This document shows positions 34,193 through 42,720 of a stretch of DNA of 64,000 nt, piece after piece. The position numbers and the translations under genes were made by a program. Source of the stretch: Massilia norwichensis (GTDB taxonomy: Bacteria; Pseudomonadota; Gammaproteobacteria; Burkholderiales; Burkholderiaceae_D); contig NZ_JANUGX010000022.1 of assembly GCF_024753245.1 (NCBI RefSeq), forward strand, positions 1-64,000, read 5' to 3'. The notes below the pieces were generated by a model that was not told the origin of the DNA, did no database searches, and worked only from the letters and a program-made list of their open reading frames with translations. Each line of letters opens with the position of its first letter. Position 1 is the first letter of the stretch.

Positions 34193-35434
34193 TCAAACCA
34201 ACACTTCAAGCGCCGCCGGGTGGCTCAAAAAGCCGCCCGGACTGGCGCTCAGGCCATAGGCGCCGGACTGGAACACCACCACCAGGTCGCCGGGCTCGGC
34301 GCGCGGCAGTTCCATCTTCTCGGCCAGCAGGTCGAGCGGCGTGCACAGCGGCCCCACCACCGACACCACTTCGATGTCCTCCTGTCCGCCCCGGTTGCCG
34401 ATCGCGGCCGGGTAATTCTTGCGGATCACCTGGCCAAAATTGCCGGAGGCCGCCAGATGGTGGTGCAGGCCGCCGTCGGTCACCAGGAACACCTGGCCAC
34501 GCGAGACCTTGCGGTCGATGACGCGCGCCACGTACACACCGGCCTCGCCGACCAGGTAGCGTCCCAGTTCGATGTTCAGGCGCGCCTGCGGCAATGCCGA
34601 CTGCACGCGCGGCAGCGCCTGCTCGAGGCGCTCGCCGATCGGCGCCAGGTCGAGCGCGGACTCGCCGGGGAAATACGGAATGCCGAAACCGCCGCCGATG
34701 TTCAGCACGCGCACCGGATCGCGGCAGGCGTCGGCCAGGCGCAGCGCCAGCTCGATGGTCTGCGCCTGGGCCTCGACGATCGCCTCGGCTTTCAGGCTCT
34801 GCGAACCGGAAAAGATGTGAAAGCCGAGCACCGTCAGGCCCAATTCCGCCGCCAGCGCCAGCATGCGCGGCGCCTCCTCGGCATCGATGCCGAACTGCTT
34901 GGCACCGCCCCCCATGCGCATCCCCGAGCCTTTCAGTTCGAAGTCGGGATTGATGCGCAGGACCAGCTGCGGGTGCATGCCGAGTTGATCGCCAATGCGG
35001 GCCAGCAGCCGGATCTCGCGTTCCGACTCGGCGTGCACGTGCACACCGGCGGCCACCGCCCGGGTCAGCTCCGCTTCCGATTTGCCGGGACCGGCAAAAC
35101 TGATGTGCGAGGGGTCCTTGCCGGTGTCCAGCGCGACCGTCAGTTCGCCGCCCGAGGCAACGTCCAGCCCATCGACCAGGCCGGCCAGATGCTGCACCAG
35201 CGCCGGCATCGGATTGGCCTTGATCGAATAATGCAGCCCGATCGCCGCCGGCAGACTGGCCCGCAGATGGCGCACCCGCTCGGTGACCAGTGCGCGGTCA
35301 TAGGCATAAAACGGGGTCTGGCCGACGCGTTGCGCCAGCCGGGTCAGCGGGATGCCGCCCACCTGCAGACAGCCGTCGACGACCGGAAACAGGGTCTGCG
35401 CCGCGTGGACCGGACGCTTGGGGGAAGTGCTCAT
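34193..35434 (-). CDS. XrtA-associated PLP-dependent decarboxylase
   Basis: A 413-residue group IV (alanine racemase fold) decarboxylase like diaminopimelate or ornithine decarboxylase. The PLP Lys is in HYSIKANPMPALV (about residue 73), the glycine-rich phosphate loop is NIGGGFGIPYFPGES (about 247), and the C-terminal active-site Cys/Tyr part is VVGPLCTPLDLLA and FQSGAYGLSASP. It belongs to the decarboxylase family of exosortase A systems. It probably makes an amine or amino-acid-derived substrate for the adjacent ligase/ACP module. It starts 7 bases after the acyl ligase stop. Confidence 0.9.
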   Translation of the reverse strand: MSTSPKRPVHAAQTLFPVVDGCLQVGGIPLTRLAQRVGQTPFYAYDRALVTERVRHLRASLPAAIGLHYSIKANPMPALVQHLAGLVDGLDVASGGELTVALDTGKDPSHISFAGPGKSEAELTRAVAAGVHVHAESEREIRLLARIGDQLGMHPQLVLRINPDFELKGSGMRMGGGAKQFGIDAEEAPRMLALAAELGLTVLGFHIFSGSQSLKAEAIVEAQAQTIELALRLADACRDPVRVLNIGGGFGIPYFPGESALDLAPIGERLEQALPRVQSALPQARLNIELGRYLVGEAGVYVARVIDRKVSRGQVFLVTDGGLHHHLAASGNFGQVIRKNYPAAIGNRGGQEDIEVVSVVGPLCTPLDLLAEKMELPRAEPGDLVVVFQSGAYGLSASPGGFLSHPAALEVLV

Positions 35435-35441
35435 GAGGGGC

Positions 35442-37034
35442 TCACTGATCAGAACTGAACATCGTTGAATACGGCTGGCGCAGCAGCTTGCGGTCGATCT
35501 TGCCGTTCGGGTTGCGCGGGAACTGGTCCTGGTGCAGCGCCACGTGCGCCGGCACCATCCAGGCCGGCAGGCGGCGCTGGCATTCCTTGAGCACGTCGCC
35601 GGCGGTGACGCCCTCGCGTGGCACGGCCAGCAGCACGATCGCCTGGCCCAGCGCCGGATGCGCGACGCCGAAGGCGGCGGCTTCCAATACCAGGCCGCTG
35701 GCGTGCACGGCTTCCTCGACCTCGGTCGGGCTGACCCGGTAGCCGGACACCTTGATCATGTCGTCGCTGCGGCCGATGAAGTACAGGTAACCCTCCTCGT
35801 CCATGCGCACGGTGTCGCCCGACCACACCGCCATCTCGGCCAGCGGCAAAGCAGGGTTGTGCCCGGGCGCCGGCCGAAAGCGCTCGGCGGTTTTCACGGG
35901 ATCGTTCCAGTAGCCGAGCGAGACCAACGCGCCGCGGTGCACCAGCTCGCCTGGTTCGCCGGGCGCGCATGGCGTGCCGTCCGGGCGCACCACCATCACC
36001 TGGGCGTTCGGGATCGCCCGCCCCATCGAATCGGGCCGGCGCGCCAGTTCCGACGGCGGCAGGTAAGTCGAGCGGAAGGCTTCGGTCAGGCCGTACATCA
36101 GGAACAGCTGCGCAGCGGGCAATACAGTGCGCAGTGCGTCGACCGTGGCACGCGGCATGGCGCCGCCCGAATTCGTCAGGTAGCGCAGCGAGCAATCGTC
36201 CGGCCAGGACAGCGCCGCCAGCTGGATCCACAAGGGCGGCACCGCCGCCAACCCGGTAATGCGCTCTTGCTGCACCGCCTTGACGATATCGCGCGGGAAC
36301 AGGTAGTTGATCAGCACCACCGTGGCGCCGGTCAGGAAGGCGGTGCTCAGCTGCGACAAGCCATAATCAAAACTGAGCGGCAGCACCGACAGGACCCTGT
36401 CCTGCGGCGTCAGCTCGAGATAGCTGGCCACGCTGCAAGCGCCGGCAACCATGTTCCGGTGCGACAGCACGACGCCCTTCGGCTTCCCGGTGCTGCCCGA
36501 GGTGTACAGGATCGCGGCCATGTCGGCGTCGATCGCCCGCCGTTGCGCCAGCGTCGCCGGATCCGGCTGGGCCTGGGCCTCGTCCCATGCGCGCACCGCG
36601 GCCGTGCCGGCTGCCGCCGGCAGCCCGGCCGCGGGCGCCGCGCCGGCGACCAGCACCGTGTGCAGCTCGGGGCAGCCGGCCAGTACCGCATCCAGCTGCG
36701 CCAGGCGTTCGGCCGAGGTGACCAGCACCCGCACGTTGCAGTCGGCCAGGATATACGCCACCTGCTCGGCCTTGAGCAGCGGATTGACCGGCACGAACAC
36801 GGCGCCGGCCAGGGCGGCGCCGAACATCGCCGCCACGTTCTCGACGCGCTTGTCGAGGTAAACGGCGACGCGCTCGCCGCGCTGGATACCGGTGGAAAGC
36901 AGCGCGCCGGCAGCCCGCCCGACGGTGCCGGCCAGGGCCGCGTAGTCGAGCCGCTGTCCGCCGTGCACCAGCGCTTCGGCGCCGGGCGTGCGCCGCGCGG
37001 AATCGAAGATGAAATCGTGGATCAGGTCAGGCAT
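35442..37034 (-). CDS. XrtA-associated acyl-CoA ligase (AMP-forming)
   Basis: A 530-residue adenylate-forming enzyme of the ANL superfamily. The P-loop is ILYTSGSTGKPKGV (about residue 165), with MYGLTEAFRSTY (about 305), the hinge YFIGRSDDMIKVSGYRVSP (about 420) and the catalytic Lys in RNPNGKIDRKLL near the end. It activates a carboxylate and may load it on the ACP at 39347. The ATG at 37034 gives the normal N-terminus (MPDLIHDFIFDSARRTPGAEALVHGG); no good ribosome binding site is seen. It is divergent from the aminotransferase-like gene. Confidence 0.9.
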   Translation of the reverse strand: MPDLIHDFIFDSARRTPGAEALVHGGQRLDYAALAGTVGRAAGALLSTGIQRGERVAVYLDKRVENVAAMFGAALAGAVFVPVNPLLKAEQVAYILADCNVRVLVTSAERLAQLDAVLAGCPELHTVLVAGAAPAAGLPAAAGTAAVRAWDEAQAQPDPATLAQRRAIDADMAAILYTSGSTGKPKGVVLSHRNMVAGACSVASYLELTPQDRVLSVLPLSFDYGLSQLSTAFLTGATVVLINYLFPRDIVKAVQQERITGLAAVPPLWIQLAALSWPDDCSLRYLTNSGGAMPRATVDALRTVLPAAQLFLMYGLTEAFRSTYLPPSELARRPDSMGRAIPNAQVMVVRPDGTPCAPGEPGELVHRGALVSLGYWNDPVKTAERFRPAPGHNPALPLAEMAVWSGDTVRMDEEGYLYFIGRSDDMIKVSGYRVSPTEVEEAVHASGLVLEAAAFGVAHPALGQAIVLLAVPREGVTAGDVLKECQRRLPAWMVPAHVALHQDQFPRNPNGKIDRKLLRQPYSTMFSSDQ

Positions 37035-37142
37035 AGAGGGATGGTATGTCGTGCAGATGGGCATCTTAACAGTTTGCGCCGGGAGCCCCCTACTAAGTTC
37101 GGGCGCCAACGTGTCTCGTGGCAAATTTTTCACCACTAGGGC

Positions 37143-37148
37143 TATACT
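37143..37148 (+). promoter_or_regulatory. -10-like box directly before the 37154 start
   Basis: TATACT lies 5 bases before the ATG at 37154. If it is used, transcription would start at or near the ATG and the message would be leaderless. No convincing -35 box is seen at the right distance, so this is tentative. The whole divergent gap is 37035-37153. Confidence 0.3.
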
Positions 37149-37153
37149 CGGGC

Positions 37154-38344
37154 ATGGTTTCCACCCGTCATGCCCGTCCGCTGGTTCCACCCGCACCGAT
37201 CCTGTCCGCCGCCTCGTTCCGCCGCGCGGCAGCGGCGCGCGTGCCGACCCTGCTCGACGCCGGGCCGGCGCGGCTGGTCACCAGCGGCCGCGTCGCCATC
37301 GCCCTGGCTTTGCGCGAGATGGGCGTCGGCCCTGGGCACGAAGTGCTGGTGCCGGCCTGGCACAGCCCGTCGATGATCCCGCCGGTGTTGTGGCGCGGCG
37401 CCACGCCGGTGTTCTACCGCCTGCGCGCCGATGCCACGCTCGACCTCGACGACCTCGCGGCCAGGATCGGCCCGGCCACCCGCGCAGTGATGGTGACGCA
37501 CTACTTCGGCTTTCCGCAAGCGGTGGAGGCGGTGCGCGCGCTGTGCGACGCGCGCGGCGTGCAACTGCTGGAAGATTGCGCACACGCCTTCATCGGCAGC
37601 TACCGCGGCAAGCCGATCGGCGCCACCGGCGACTATGCGATCGGCAGCAGCATGAAATTCTTCCCGATCTACGAAGGCGGCGCGCTGGTCTCGAGCCGGC
37701 ACAGCCTCGACCGGATTACGCTGCAACCGGCGGGCGCCGGCTTCGAAGCGAAGGTGGCCTTCAATTCCCTCGAAAACGGGTTTGTCTACGGCCGGCTGCC
37801 GGCTGCGCGCGCGGCGCTGTGGCTGCCGCTGCGGCTCAAGGACACGCTGCGCGACATGGCCAAGCGGCGCCGGCCAGCCGCTGCGCCGGCGCCGGCGCTG
37901 GCCCCCGCTTCGTCCGACAGCAGCTTCGACCTCGATCCGGCCTGGATCGACAAGCGCTCGTCCTGGTTTTCGCGCACGCTGCTGCGCCTGATCGCGCCGG
38001 GCCGGATCGCGGCGCTGCGCCGTGCCAACTACGCCCGTCTGGATGCCGCTTTGCGCGGCCTGCCGGGCGTGCGTCCGCTGTATCCCGTACTGCCGGACGG
38101 CGTCTGCCCCTGGGTCTATCCGCTGCTGGCCGACGATCCCGAGCGCCTCTATCGGCGCGTGCAGGAGGCGGGCGTGCCGGTCACGCGCTTCGGCCATCCC
38201 TTGTGGGAAGGCGTCGACGAAGACGTGTGCGCCAACAGCGTCCGGCTGTCGCGCCACGTGCTGTCTTTCCCCTGCCACCAGGAGTTGCGAGAGGAAGAGT
38301 TGTCCTGGCTGATCGACGCGCTCGGAAAGGCCTTGCAAGCATGA
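37154..38344 (+). CDS. DegT/DnrJ/EryC1-like PLP protein, XrtA module
   Basis: A 396-residue fold-type I PLP protein. It has TSGRVAIALALREMGVGPGHEVLVPAW, LEDCAHAFIGSYRGKPIGATGDYAIGSSMKFFPIYEGG, where the Lys of SMKFFP stands at the Schiff-base place, and a C-terminal region for substrate. A charged Ala/Pro-rich insertion lies at about residues 233-255. It is a second, quite different DegT-like protein next to that at 31837. The start is ambiguous between the GTG at 37118 and the ATG at 37154. It heads the operon that runs to 41290. Confidence 0.82.
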   Translation: MVSTRHARPLVPPAPILSAASFRRAAAARVPTLLDAGPARLVTSGRVAIALALREMGVGPGHEVLVPAWHSPSMIPPVLWRGATPVFYRLRADATLDLDDLAARIGPATRAVMVTHYFGFPQAVEAVRALCDARGVQLLEDCAHAFIGSYRGKPIGATGDYAIGSSMKFFPIYEGGALVSSRHSLDRITLQPAGAGFEAKVAFNSLENGFVYGRLPAARAALWLPLRLKDTLRDMAKRRRPAAAPAPALAPASSDSSFDLDPAWIDKRSSWFSRTLLRLIAPGRIAALRRANYARLDAALRGLPGVRPLYPVLPDGVCPWVYPLLADDPERLYRRVQEAGVPVTRFGHPLWEGVDEDVCANSVRLSRHVLSFPCHQELREEELSWLIDALGKALQA

Positions 38345-39360
38345 AGTGGAAAACCGTGCCCGCCGCGGGCATCGCCGGCTTTGCCCGGCAATGGCAGGAC
38401 CTGCACCGCACCGCGGCCGCCTCGCCGCTGCTGGCCTTCGATTTCGTCCTGCCTCTGCTCGAACAGTTCGGCAGCGGCAAGGAATTGCTGGCGATCTGCG
38501 AACACGACGGCGCCGTCGTGGCGATGGCGATCGTGACGCCGTCGCGGCGCGGCAGCTGGGCCACCTTCCAGCCGGCGCAGGCGCCGCTGGGCCTGTGGCT
38601 GCAGCAGCCGCAGCTGGAGCTCGCGGCGCTGCTGGCGAGCCTCATGCGTGCACTGCCCAGCTTGCCGCTGGTGTTCGGCCTGACGCAGATGGACCCGGCC
38701 CTGGCGCCGCGCCCGCACCAAACGGCGCAGTTATCGACCTTCGACTATATCGACACCGCCAGGGTGACGCTGGCCGGCAGCTTCGACGACTATTGGCAGG
38801 CGCGCGGCAAGAACCTGCGCAGCAACCTCAAGAAGCAGCGCGCGCGCCTGGACAAGGAAGGCGTCGCGCTGTCGCTGCGGGTGAGCCGCGACCCGGCCGA
38901 CATGGCGCAGGCGGTGGCCGACTACGCGCGCCTCGAGAGTTCGGGCTGGAAGGAAAGCAGCGGCACCGCGGTGCATGCCGACGATGCCCAGGGCCGCTAC
39001 TACCGCAGCATGCTGGAAGCGCTCTGCCGGCGCGGCGCCGGCCGGGTCTACCGCTATTATTTCAATGACCAGCTGGTCGCGATGGACCTGTGCATCGAAG
39101 ACGCGGACATCATCGTCGTGCTGAAGACCGCCTACGACGAGAGCGTGCCGAAGCAGTTTTCGCCGACGCTGCTGATGCGCGAGGAAGCCACGCGGGCGCT
39201 GTTCGAGGAAGGCCGGCTGCGCCGGATCGAATTCTACGGCCGGGTCATGGAATGGCACCTGCGCTGGACGGAGGAGGTGCGCACTATGTACCATGTCAAT
39301 TATTACCGGTGGCCGGGCCTGCGCCGCCTGCACGAATGGAGTACCCATGTATCTGAATGA
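38341..39360 (+). CDS. GNAT/FemAB-like acyltransferase (CelD/BcsL type)
   Basis: A 339-residue protein of the BioF2-like/acetyltransferase_6 family. Signatures are YWQARGKNLRSNLKKQRARLDKEG (about residues 153-176), ESSGWKESSGTAV, YRYYFNDQLVAMDLCIED and the end YYRWPGLRRLHEW. It would transfer an acyl or aminoacyl group, perhaps from the ACP encoded next. It overlaps the upstream stop by 4 bases and the ACP gene by 14. Distinct from the FemAB gene at 14527. Confidence 0.82.
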   Translation: MKWKTVPAAGIAGFARQWQDLHRTAAASPLLAFDFVLPLLEQFGSGKELLAICEHDGAVVAMAIVTPSRRGSWATFQPAQAPLGLWLQQPQLELAALLASLMRALPSLPLVFGLTQMDPALAPRPHQTAQLSTFDYIDTARVTLAGSFDDYWQARGKNLRSNLKKQRARLDKEGVALSLRVSRDPADMAQAVADYARLESSGWKESSGTAVHADDAQGRYYRSMLEALCRRGAGRVYRYYFNDQLVAMDLCIEDADIIVVLKTAYDESVPKQFSPTLLMREEATRALFEEGRLRRIEFYGRVMEWHLRWTEEVRTMYHVNYYRWPGLRRLHEWSTHVSE

Positions 39361-39592
39361 AGTCAAGAATGTCCTGATCGACGTGCTGCACCTCGGCGAA
39401 GCCGGCGCCCGCCTCGACGCCGATTCGCCGCTGCTGGGCAGCCTGCCGGAACTCGACTCGATGGCGGTGGTCACCCTGATCGGCGCGCTCGAAGAACACT
39501 TCGGCATCGCCATCGACGACGACGACATCAGCGCCAGCACCTTCGAAACGCTGGGCAGCCTGGCCGCCTTCGTGGCCCAGAAAGCCGCTTGA
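39347..39592 (+). CDS. acyl carrier protein
   Basis: An 81-residue acidic carrier protein. The phosphopantetheine site is LPELDSMAVVTL, with Ser in the DSM motif at about residue 38, followed by the usual helix III/IV (FGIAIDDDDISASTFETLGSLAAFV). It carries acyl or aminoacyl groups as thioesters. With the AMP ligase at 35442 and the acyltransferase it overlaps, it forms a load-and-transfer set. The ATG at 39347 has GGAG about 5 bases upstream; longer in-frame starts lie inside the previous gene. Confidence 0.9.
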   Translation: MYLNEVKNVLIDVLHLGEAGARLDADSPLLGSLPELDSMAVVTLIGALEEHFGIAIDDDDISASTFETLGSLAAFVAQKAA

Positions 39593-39594
39593 AC

Positions 39595-40449
39595 ATGGCG
39601 CCGGCGAACGCGGCGCCCGAACGTGCGCCGGCCGAGGGGTTTTTCCTGCCGGTGCAGGATGGCTTCCGCTATTGCCTGTTCCATGCGCCGCGCGGCGAAT
39701 GCCGGGGCGCGCTGGTCTACCTGCACCCGTTCGCCGAAGAGATGAACAAGTCGCGCCGCATGGCGGCATTGCAGGCGCGTGCCCTGGCCGCGCTCGGCGT
39801 CGGCGTACTGCAGATCGACCTGCACGGCTGCGGTGACAGCAGCGGCGACTTCGGCGATGCCCGCTGGGACGGCTGGAAGCGTGACGTCGACGAGGCGCGC
39901 GCCTGGCTCCAGCAACGGCTCGGGCGCCCGGCCGGCCTGTGGGGCCTGCGCCTGGGCGCCCTGCTCGCGCTCGACTATGCGGCCGGCGCCGCCGTCGTAC
40001 CGCCTGCCCTGCTGCTGTGGCAGCCGGTCACCAGCGGCGCCGGCTTCCTGACCCAGTTCCTGCGCATGCGCGTGGCCGCCGAACTGCTGCAGGACGGCGC
40101 CGGCAACGGCGGCACCAAGGCGCTGCGCCAGCAGCTCGAGCAAGGCAAGCCGCTCGAGGTCGCCGGCTACGAACTGGCGCCGGCCATGGCGGCCGCCATC
40201 GAGCGCCTCGACGCTTCGGTGCTGGCGCCGCGCGGCTGCCGCATCGACTGGTTCGAGGTCACCGCCGCCGGCCGCCCGTTGCCGCCCGCAGCCAGCGCGG
40301 TGGCGGCGAACTGGCGCGCCCAGCGCATCGATTTCGGCTTGCAGGTGGTGCACGGCGAGCCGTTCTGGACGACGCCGGAAATCAGCGAGTGCCCTGCGCT
40401 GCTCGACGCCACCGGCGCGCTTTACCGGGAGCCCAGCCATGCAGCCTGA
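39595..40449 (+). CDS. XrtA-associated hydrolase 2 (alpha/beta hydrolase fold)
   Basis: A 284-residue alpha/beta hydrolase-fold protein of the second hydrolase family of XrtA loci. It has YLHPFAEEMNKSRRM (oxyanion region), LQIDLHGCGDSSGDFGD and the nucleophile elbow LWGLRLGALLAL. At that elbow G-L-R-L-G puts Arg where Ser, Cys or Asp is expected, so catalysis may be lost or different. No signal peptide. I use the ATG at 39595; a TTG two codons earlier overlaps the ACP stop. It overlaps hydrolase 1 by 11 bases. Confidence 0.85.
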   Translation: MAPANAAPERAPAEGFFLPVQDGFRYCLFHAPRGECRGALVYLHPFAEEMNKSRRMAALQARALAALGVGVLQIDLHGCGDSSGDFGDARWDGWKRDVDEARAWLQQRLGRPAGLWGLRLGALLALDYAAGAAVVPPALLLWQPVTSGAGFLTQFLRMRVAAELLQDGAGNGGTKALRQQLEQGKPLEVAGYELAPAMAAAIERLDASVLAPRGCRIDWFEVTAAGRPLPPAASAVAANWRAQRIDFGLQVVHGEPFWTTPEISECPALLDATGALYREPSHAA

Positions 40450-41290
40450 AGAACGCGCAGTACGCTTTACCTGCGGCGGCGCGTGGCTGCACGGTGTGCT
40501 GTCGCTGCCGGCGCAGGCGGCTTCGCGCGGCGTTTTGATCGTGGTCGGCGGCCCGCAGGTACGTACCGGCAGCCACCGCCAGTTCACGCTGCTGGCGCGC
40601 AGCCTGGCGCAAGCCGGCATCCCGGCCATGCGCTTCGACTACCGCGGCATGGGCGACAGCGAAGGCATCCCGCGCGATTTCGAACAGATTCAGGACGACT
40701 TGCGCGCGGCACTCGACTGTTTCCTGGCGCAGGCGCCGGGCCTCACCGACGTGGTGTTATGGGGCCTGTGCGACGGCGCCTCGGCCGCCGCCCTGTATGC
40801 GCCCGGCGACCCGCGCGTGGCCGGCCTGGCCCTGCTCAATCCCTGGGTGCGGACCGAAGAGGGCGCCGCCAAGGCGACCCTGAAGCACTATTACCGCAGC
40901 CGGGTGCTGGATCCGGGCCTCTGGAAAAAGATCGCCGCCGGCCAGTTCGACCTGCGCCAGGCCACCGGCTCGTTCGTGGGCCTGGTCCGATCCGCGTTCA
41001 AGAGCCCTGCCCCGTCCGCACAGCAGGAAGCCGGCAGTGCCAGCCTGCCCGAGCGCATGCACGCTGCGCTGCGGCAGTTCAAGGGCAGCATCCTGGTGAT
41101 GCTGAGCGGCGCCGACCTGACGGCCCAGGAATTTGCCGGGCTGCCATCGGCTTCGGACGATTGGGCGCGCCTGCTCGCCGGCGCGCGGGTCACCCGGCAC
41201 ACGCTGCCCGGCGCCGACCATACCTGCTCGCGGCGCGAGTGGCACGAGCAGGTGGTGGACTGGACCGCCACCTGGCTGCGCGCGGCCTAG
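40439..41290 (+). CDS. XrtA-associated hydrolase 1 (alpha/beta hydrolase fold)
   Basis: A 283-residue alpha/beta hydrolase-fold protein of the first hydrolase family of XrtA loci. It has VVGGPQVRTGSHRQF, FDYRGMGDSEG, the elbow LWGLCDGASAAALYA with Cys as nucleophile (G-L-C-D-G), an acid at LSGADLT and the final His in PGADHTCS. Thus the triad could be Cys-Asp-His. It may be a thioesterase or esterase releasing a group from the ACP; substrate unknown. The stop overlaps the stop of the convergent beta-helix gene by 4 bases, with no terminator. Confidence 0.87.
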   Translation: MQPEERAVRFTCGGAWLHGVLSLPAQAASRGVLIVVGGPQVRTGSHRQFTLLARSLAQAGIPAMRFDYRGMGDSEGIPRDFEQIQDDLRAALDCFLAQAPGLTDVVLWGLCDGASAAALYAPGDPRVAGLALLNPWVRTEEGAAKATLKHYYRSRVLDPGLWKKIAAGQFDLRQATGSFVGLVRSAFKSPAPSAQQEAGSASLPERMHAALRQFKGSILVMLSGADLTAQEFAGLPSASDDWARLLAGARVTRHTLPGADHTCSRREWHEQVVDWTATWLRAA

Positions 41291-42720
41291 CGCGCGTCGC
41301 CATTAACGGCGTTACGCCAGCAGGCCGCAACATCCTCGAAGGCGCCATAGCGCCGTACAGATCCGCGCGCGGCACCACACAGATCCAGCGCCGTGTTCGC
41401 TGCGTCGGCCGTATGGCGCGGCGGTGCCGTAAACGACCTGCGCAGCGGATGATAGCCAAAGTAGCTCAGCATGATCGGGGTTTCCAAATTGTCGCCCGCA
41501 TGCACCCGGCCACCGTTGCGGCTGCGGATCGTACCGTCGACCAAATTGCCGTCGGCCTTGACGCTGCTTTCCGGAAAGCGCACGTCGACGCCGGCCGTAT
41601 CGACCAGCGTATTGACATTCAATTGAGTTCCCGCGCTCGCGTTCAGGTATATGCCCACGTCCGAGCAGGACGCGACAAGGTTCGCCTGCATGACGCCTTG
41701 ATCCTGTTCGGTCACACATTTGCGATCGCGGCAGTATTGCTTGCCGGTGCCGCCGCCGCCGAAGGACAGGCCGATTCGCTGCCCCGGCAGTCCACGCAGG
41801 CGCTGTTCGCACAGCACCACATTTTGCTCGAAGCGGTTACGGACGCCGGCACCTTTGGCGAAGGCGCCATAGCTGATGCGGTCGCCGCCAGCCTTAACGA
41901 AGTCGGTTATCAGATTGCGCCGGATCACCCAATCATTTGCCCCTACCAAATCGACCGGCGTAACCGGTGCCGATTCGGTGCGTCGCGGTACTAAATTAGT
42001 GAGCGTGTTCGATTCAATCAAGCCTGCGTCTGGAAATCGCCCGTTTTCGCCATTGATCTTGATATGAGCGTTGAAGTCAAGGATCGTGTTGTTGACGGCC
42101 GCGAAGTGATGAGCGCCGCCAACCACATGAAAAGCGTGCTCACAGAACTCTTGATGGGAGCAGACGCCGTGAATGGTCAAATTTTCGAAACGCCAGTATG
42201 GAGCTAACACTCGGAAGCCTTCGCCAGCGTCGAATTCGATAATCACACTGCCCGGCAGATCGGCGCGCACGACGATCGGCTCACCTTGCTTTCCCGCACG
42301 TGTGACGACGACATCACCTCGAATACGGTAGGCCCCAGGCAGGAGCACGATAACGTCCCCGGGCACAGCGACTGCGATCGCGCGCCGAACCTCCTCGCCC
42401 GACCGGACTAGCTTGCGCGCACCACCTTCCTCCCCAGCGGCGGCAGATTGCGCGCCGGCGGACGATGGCGGCCGCAGCGCCGGCCCATCGCCGCGGTCCA
42501 GGCCGAGCAGCATGGCGGCGATGCCCCGGCCCGCGCCAGTGATCAGTGGATTGTGGCCGCTGCTGCGCTTTTCGATGTAAGGGGCCAGCTGCCGCGGGGT
42601 GATGCCCTGCCCCTGCAGGAACAGCAGGCCGCCGGCCAGCGCCAGTAAGCCTGTCGCCCCGAGCAGCAAGACCACATGGGTGAAACGCAAGCGGCGGGTC
42701 CTGCGTGGCGCAGGCCTCAC
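41287..42720 (-). CDS. membrane-anchored right-handed beta-helix protein
   Basis: A 477-residue exported protein. A signal anchor lies at about residues 14-36 (VVLLLGATGLLALAGGLLFL) after a basic N-terminus. From about residue 100 it shows the parallel beta-helix pattern of chondroitinase-B/pectate-lyase-like proteins (AVPGDVIVLLPGAYRIRGDVVV, WRFENLTIHGV, GLIESNTLTNL, VIRRNLITDF). It may bind or cut the EPS during secretion; active residues cannot be named. The start overlaps the prsR stop by 4 bases, so it is coupled to the regulator. The first 95 codons have the very high GC of neighbours while the helix part is A/T-richer. Confidence 0.8.
   Translation of the reverse strand: MRPAPRRTRRLRFTHVVLLLGATGLLALAGGLLFLQGQGITPRQLAPYIEKRSSGHNPLITGAGRGIAAMLLGLDRGDGPALRPPSSAGAQSAAAGEEGGARKLVRSGEEVRRAIAVAVPGDVIVLLPGAYRIRGDVVVTRAGKQGEPIVVRADLPGSVIIEFDAGEGFRVLAPYWRFENLTIHGVCSHQEFCEHAFHVVGGAHHFAAVNNTILDFNAHIKINGENGRFPDAGLIESNTLTNLVPRRTESAPVTPVDLVGANDWVIRRNLITDFVKAGGDRISYGAFAKGAGVRNRFEQNVVLCEQRLRGLPGQRIGLSFGGGGTGKQYCRDRKCVTEQDQGVMQANLVASCSDVGIYLNASAGTQLNVNTLVDTAGVDVRFPESSVKADGNLVDGTIRSRNGGRVHAGDNLETPIMLSYFGYHPLRRSFTAPPRHTADAANTALDLCGAARGSVRRYGAFEDVAACWRNAVNGDAR

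Noticed and set aside
37035..37196. Longer start of the acyl ligase at 37196
   Set aside because: It would run through the divergent promoter gap and overlap the start of the opposite gene; family proteins begin near MPDLIHDF.
38731..40629. 632-codon minus-strand frame
   Set aside because: Antisense to the acyltransferase, ACP and hydrolase genes; composition is that of a shadow frame.
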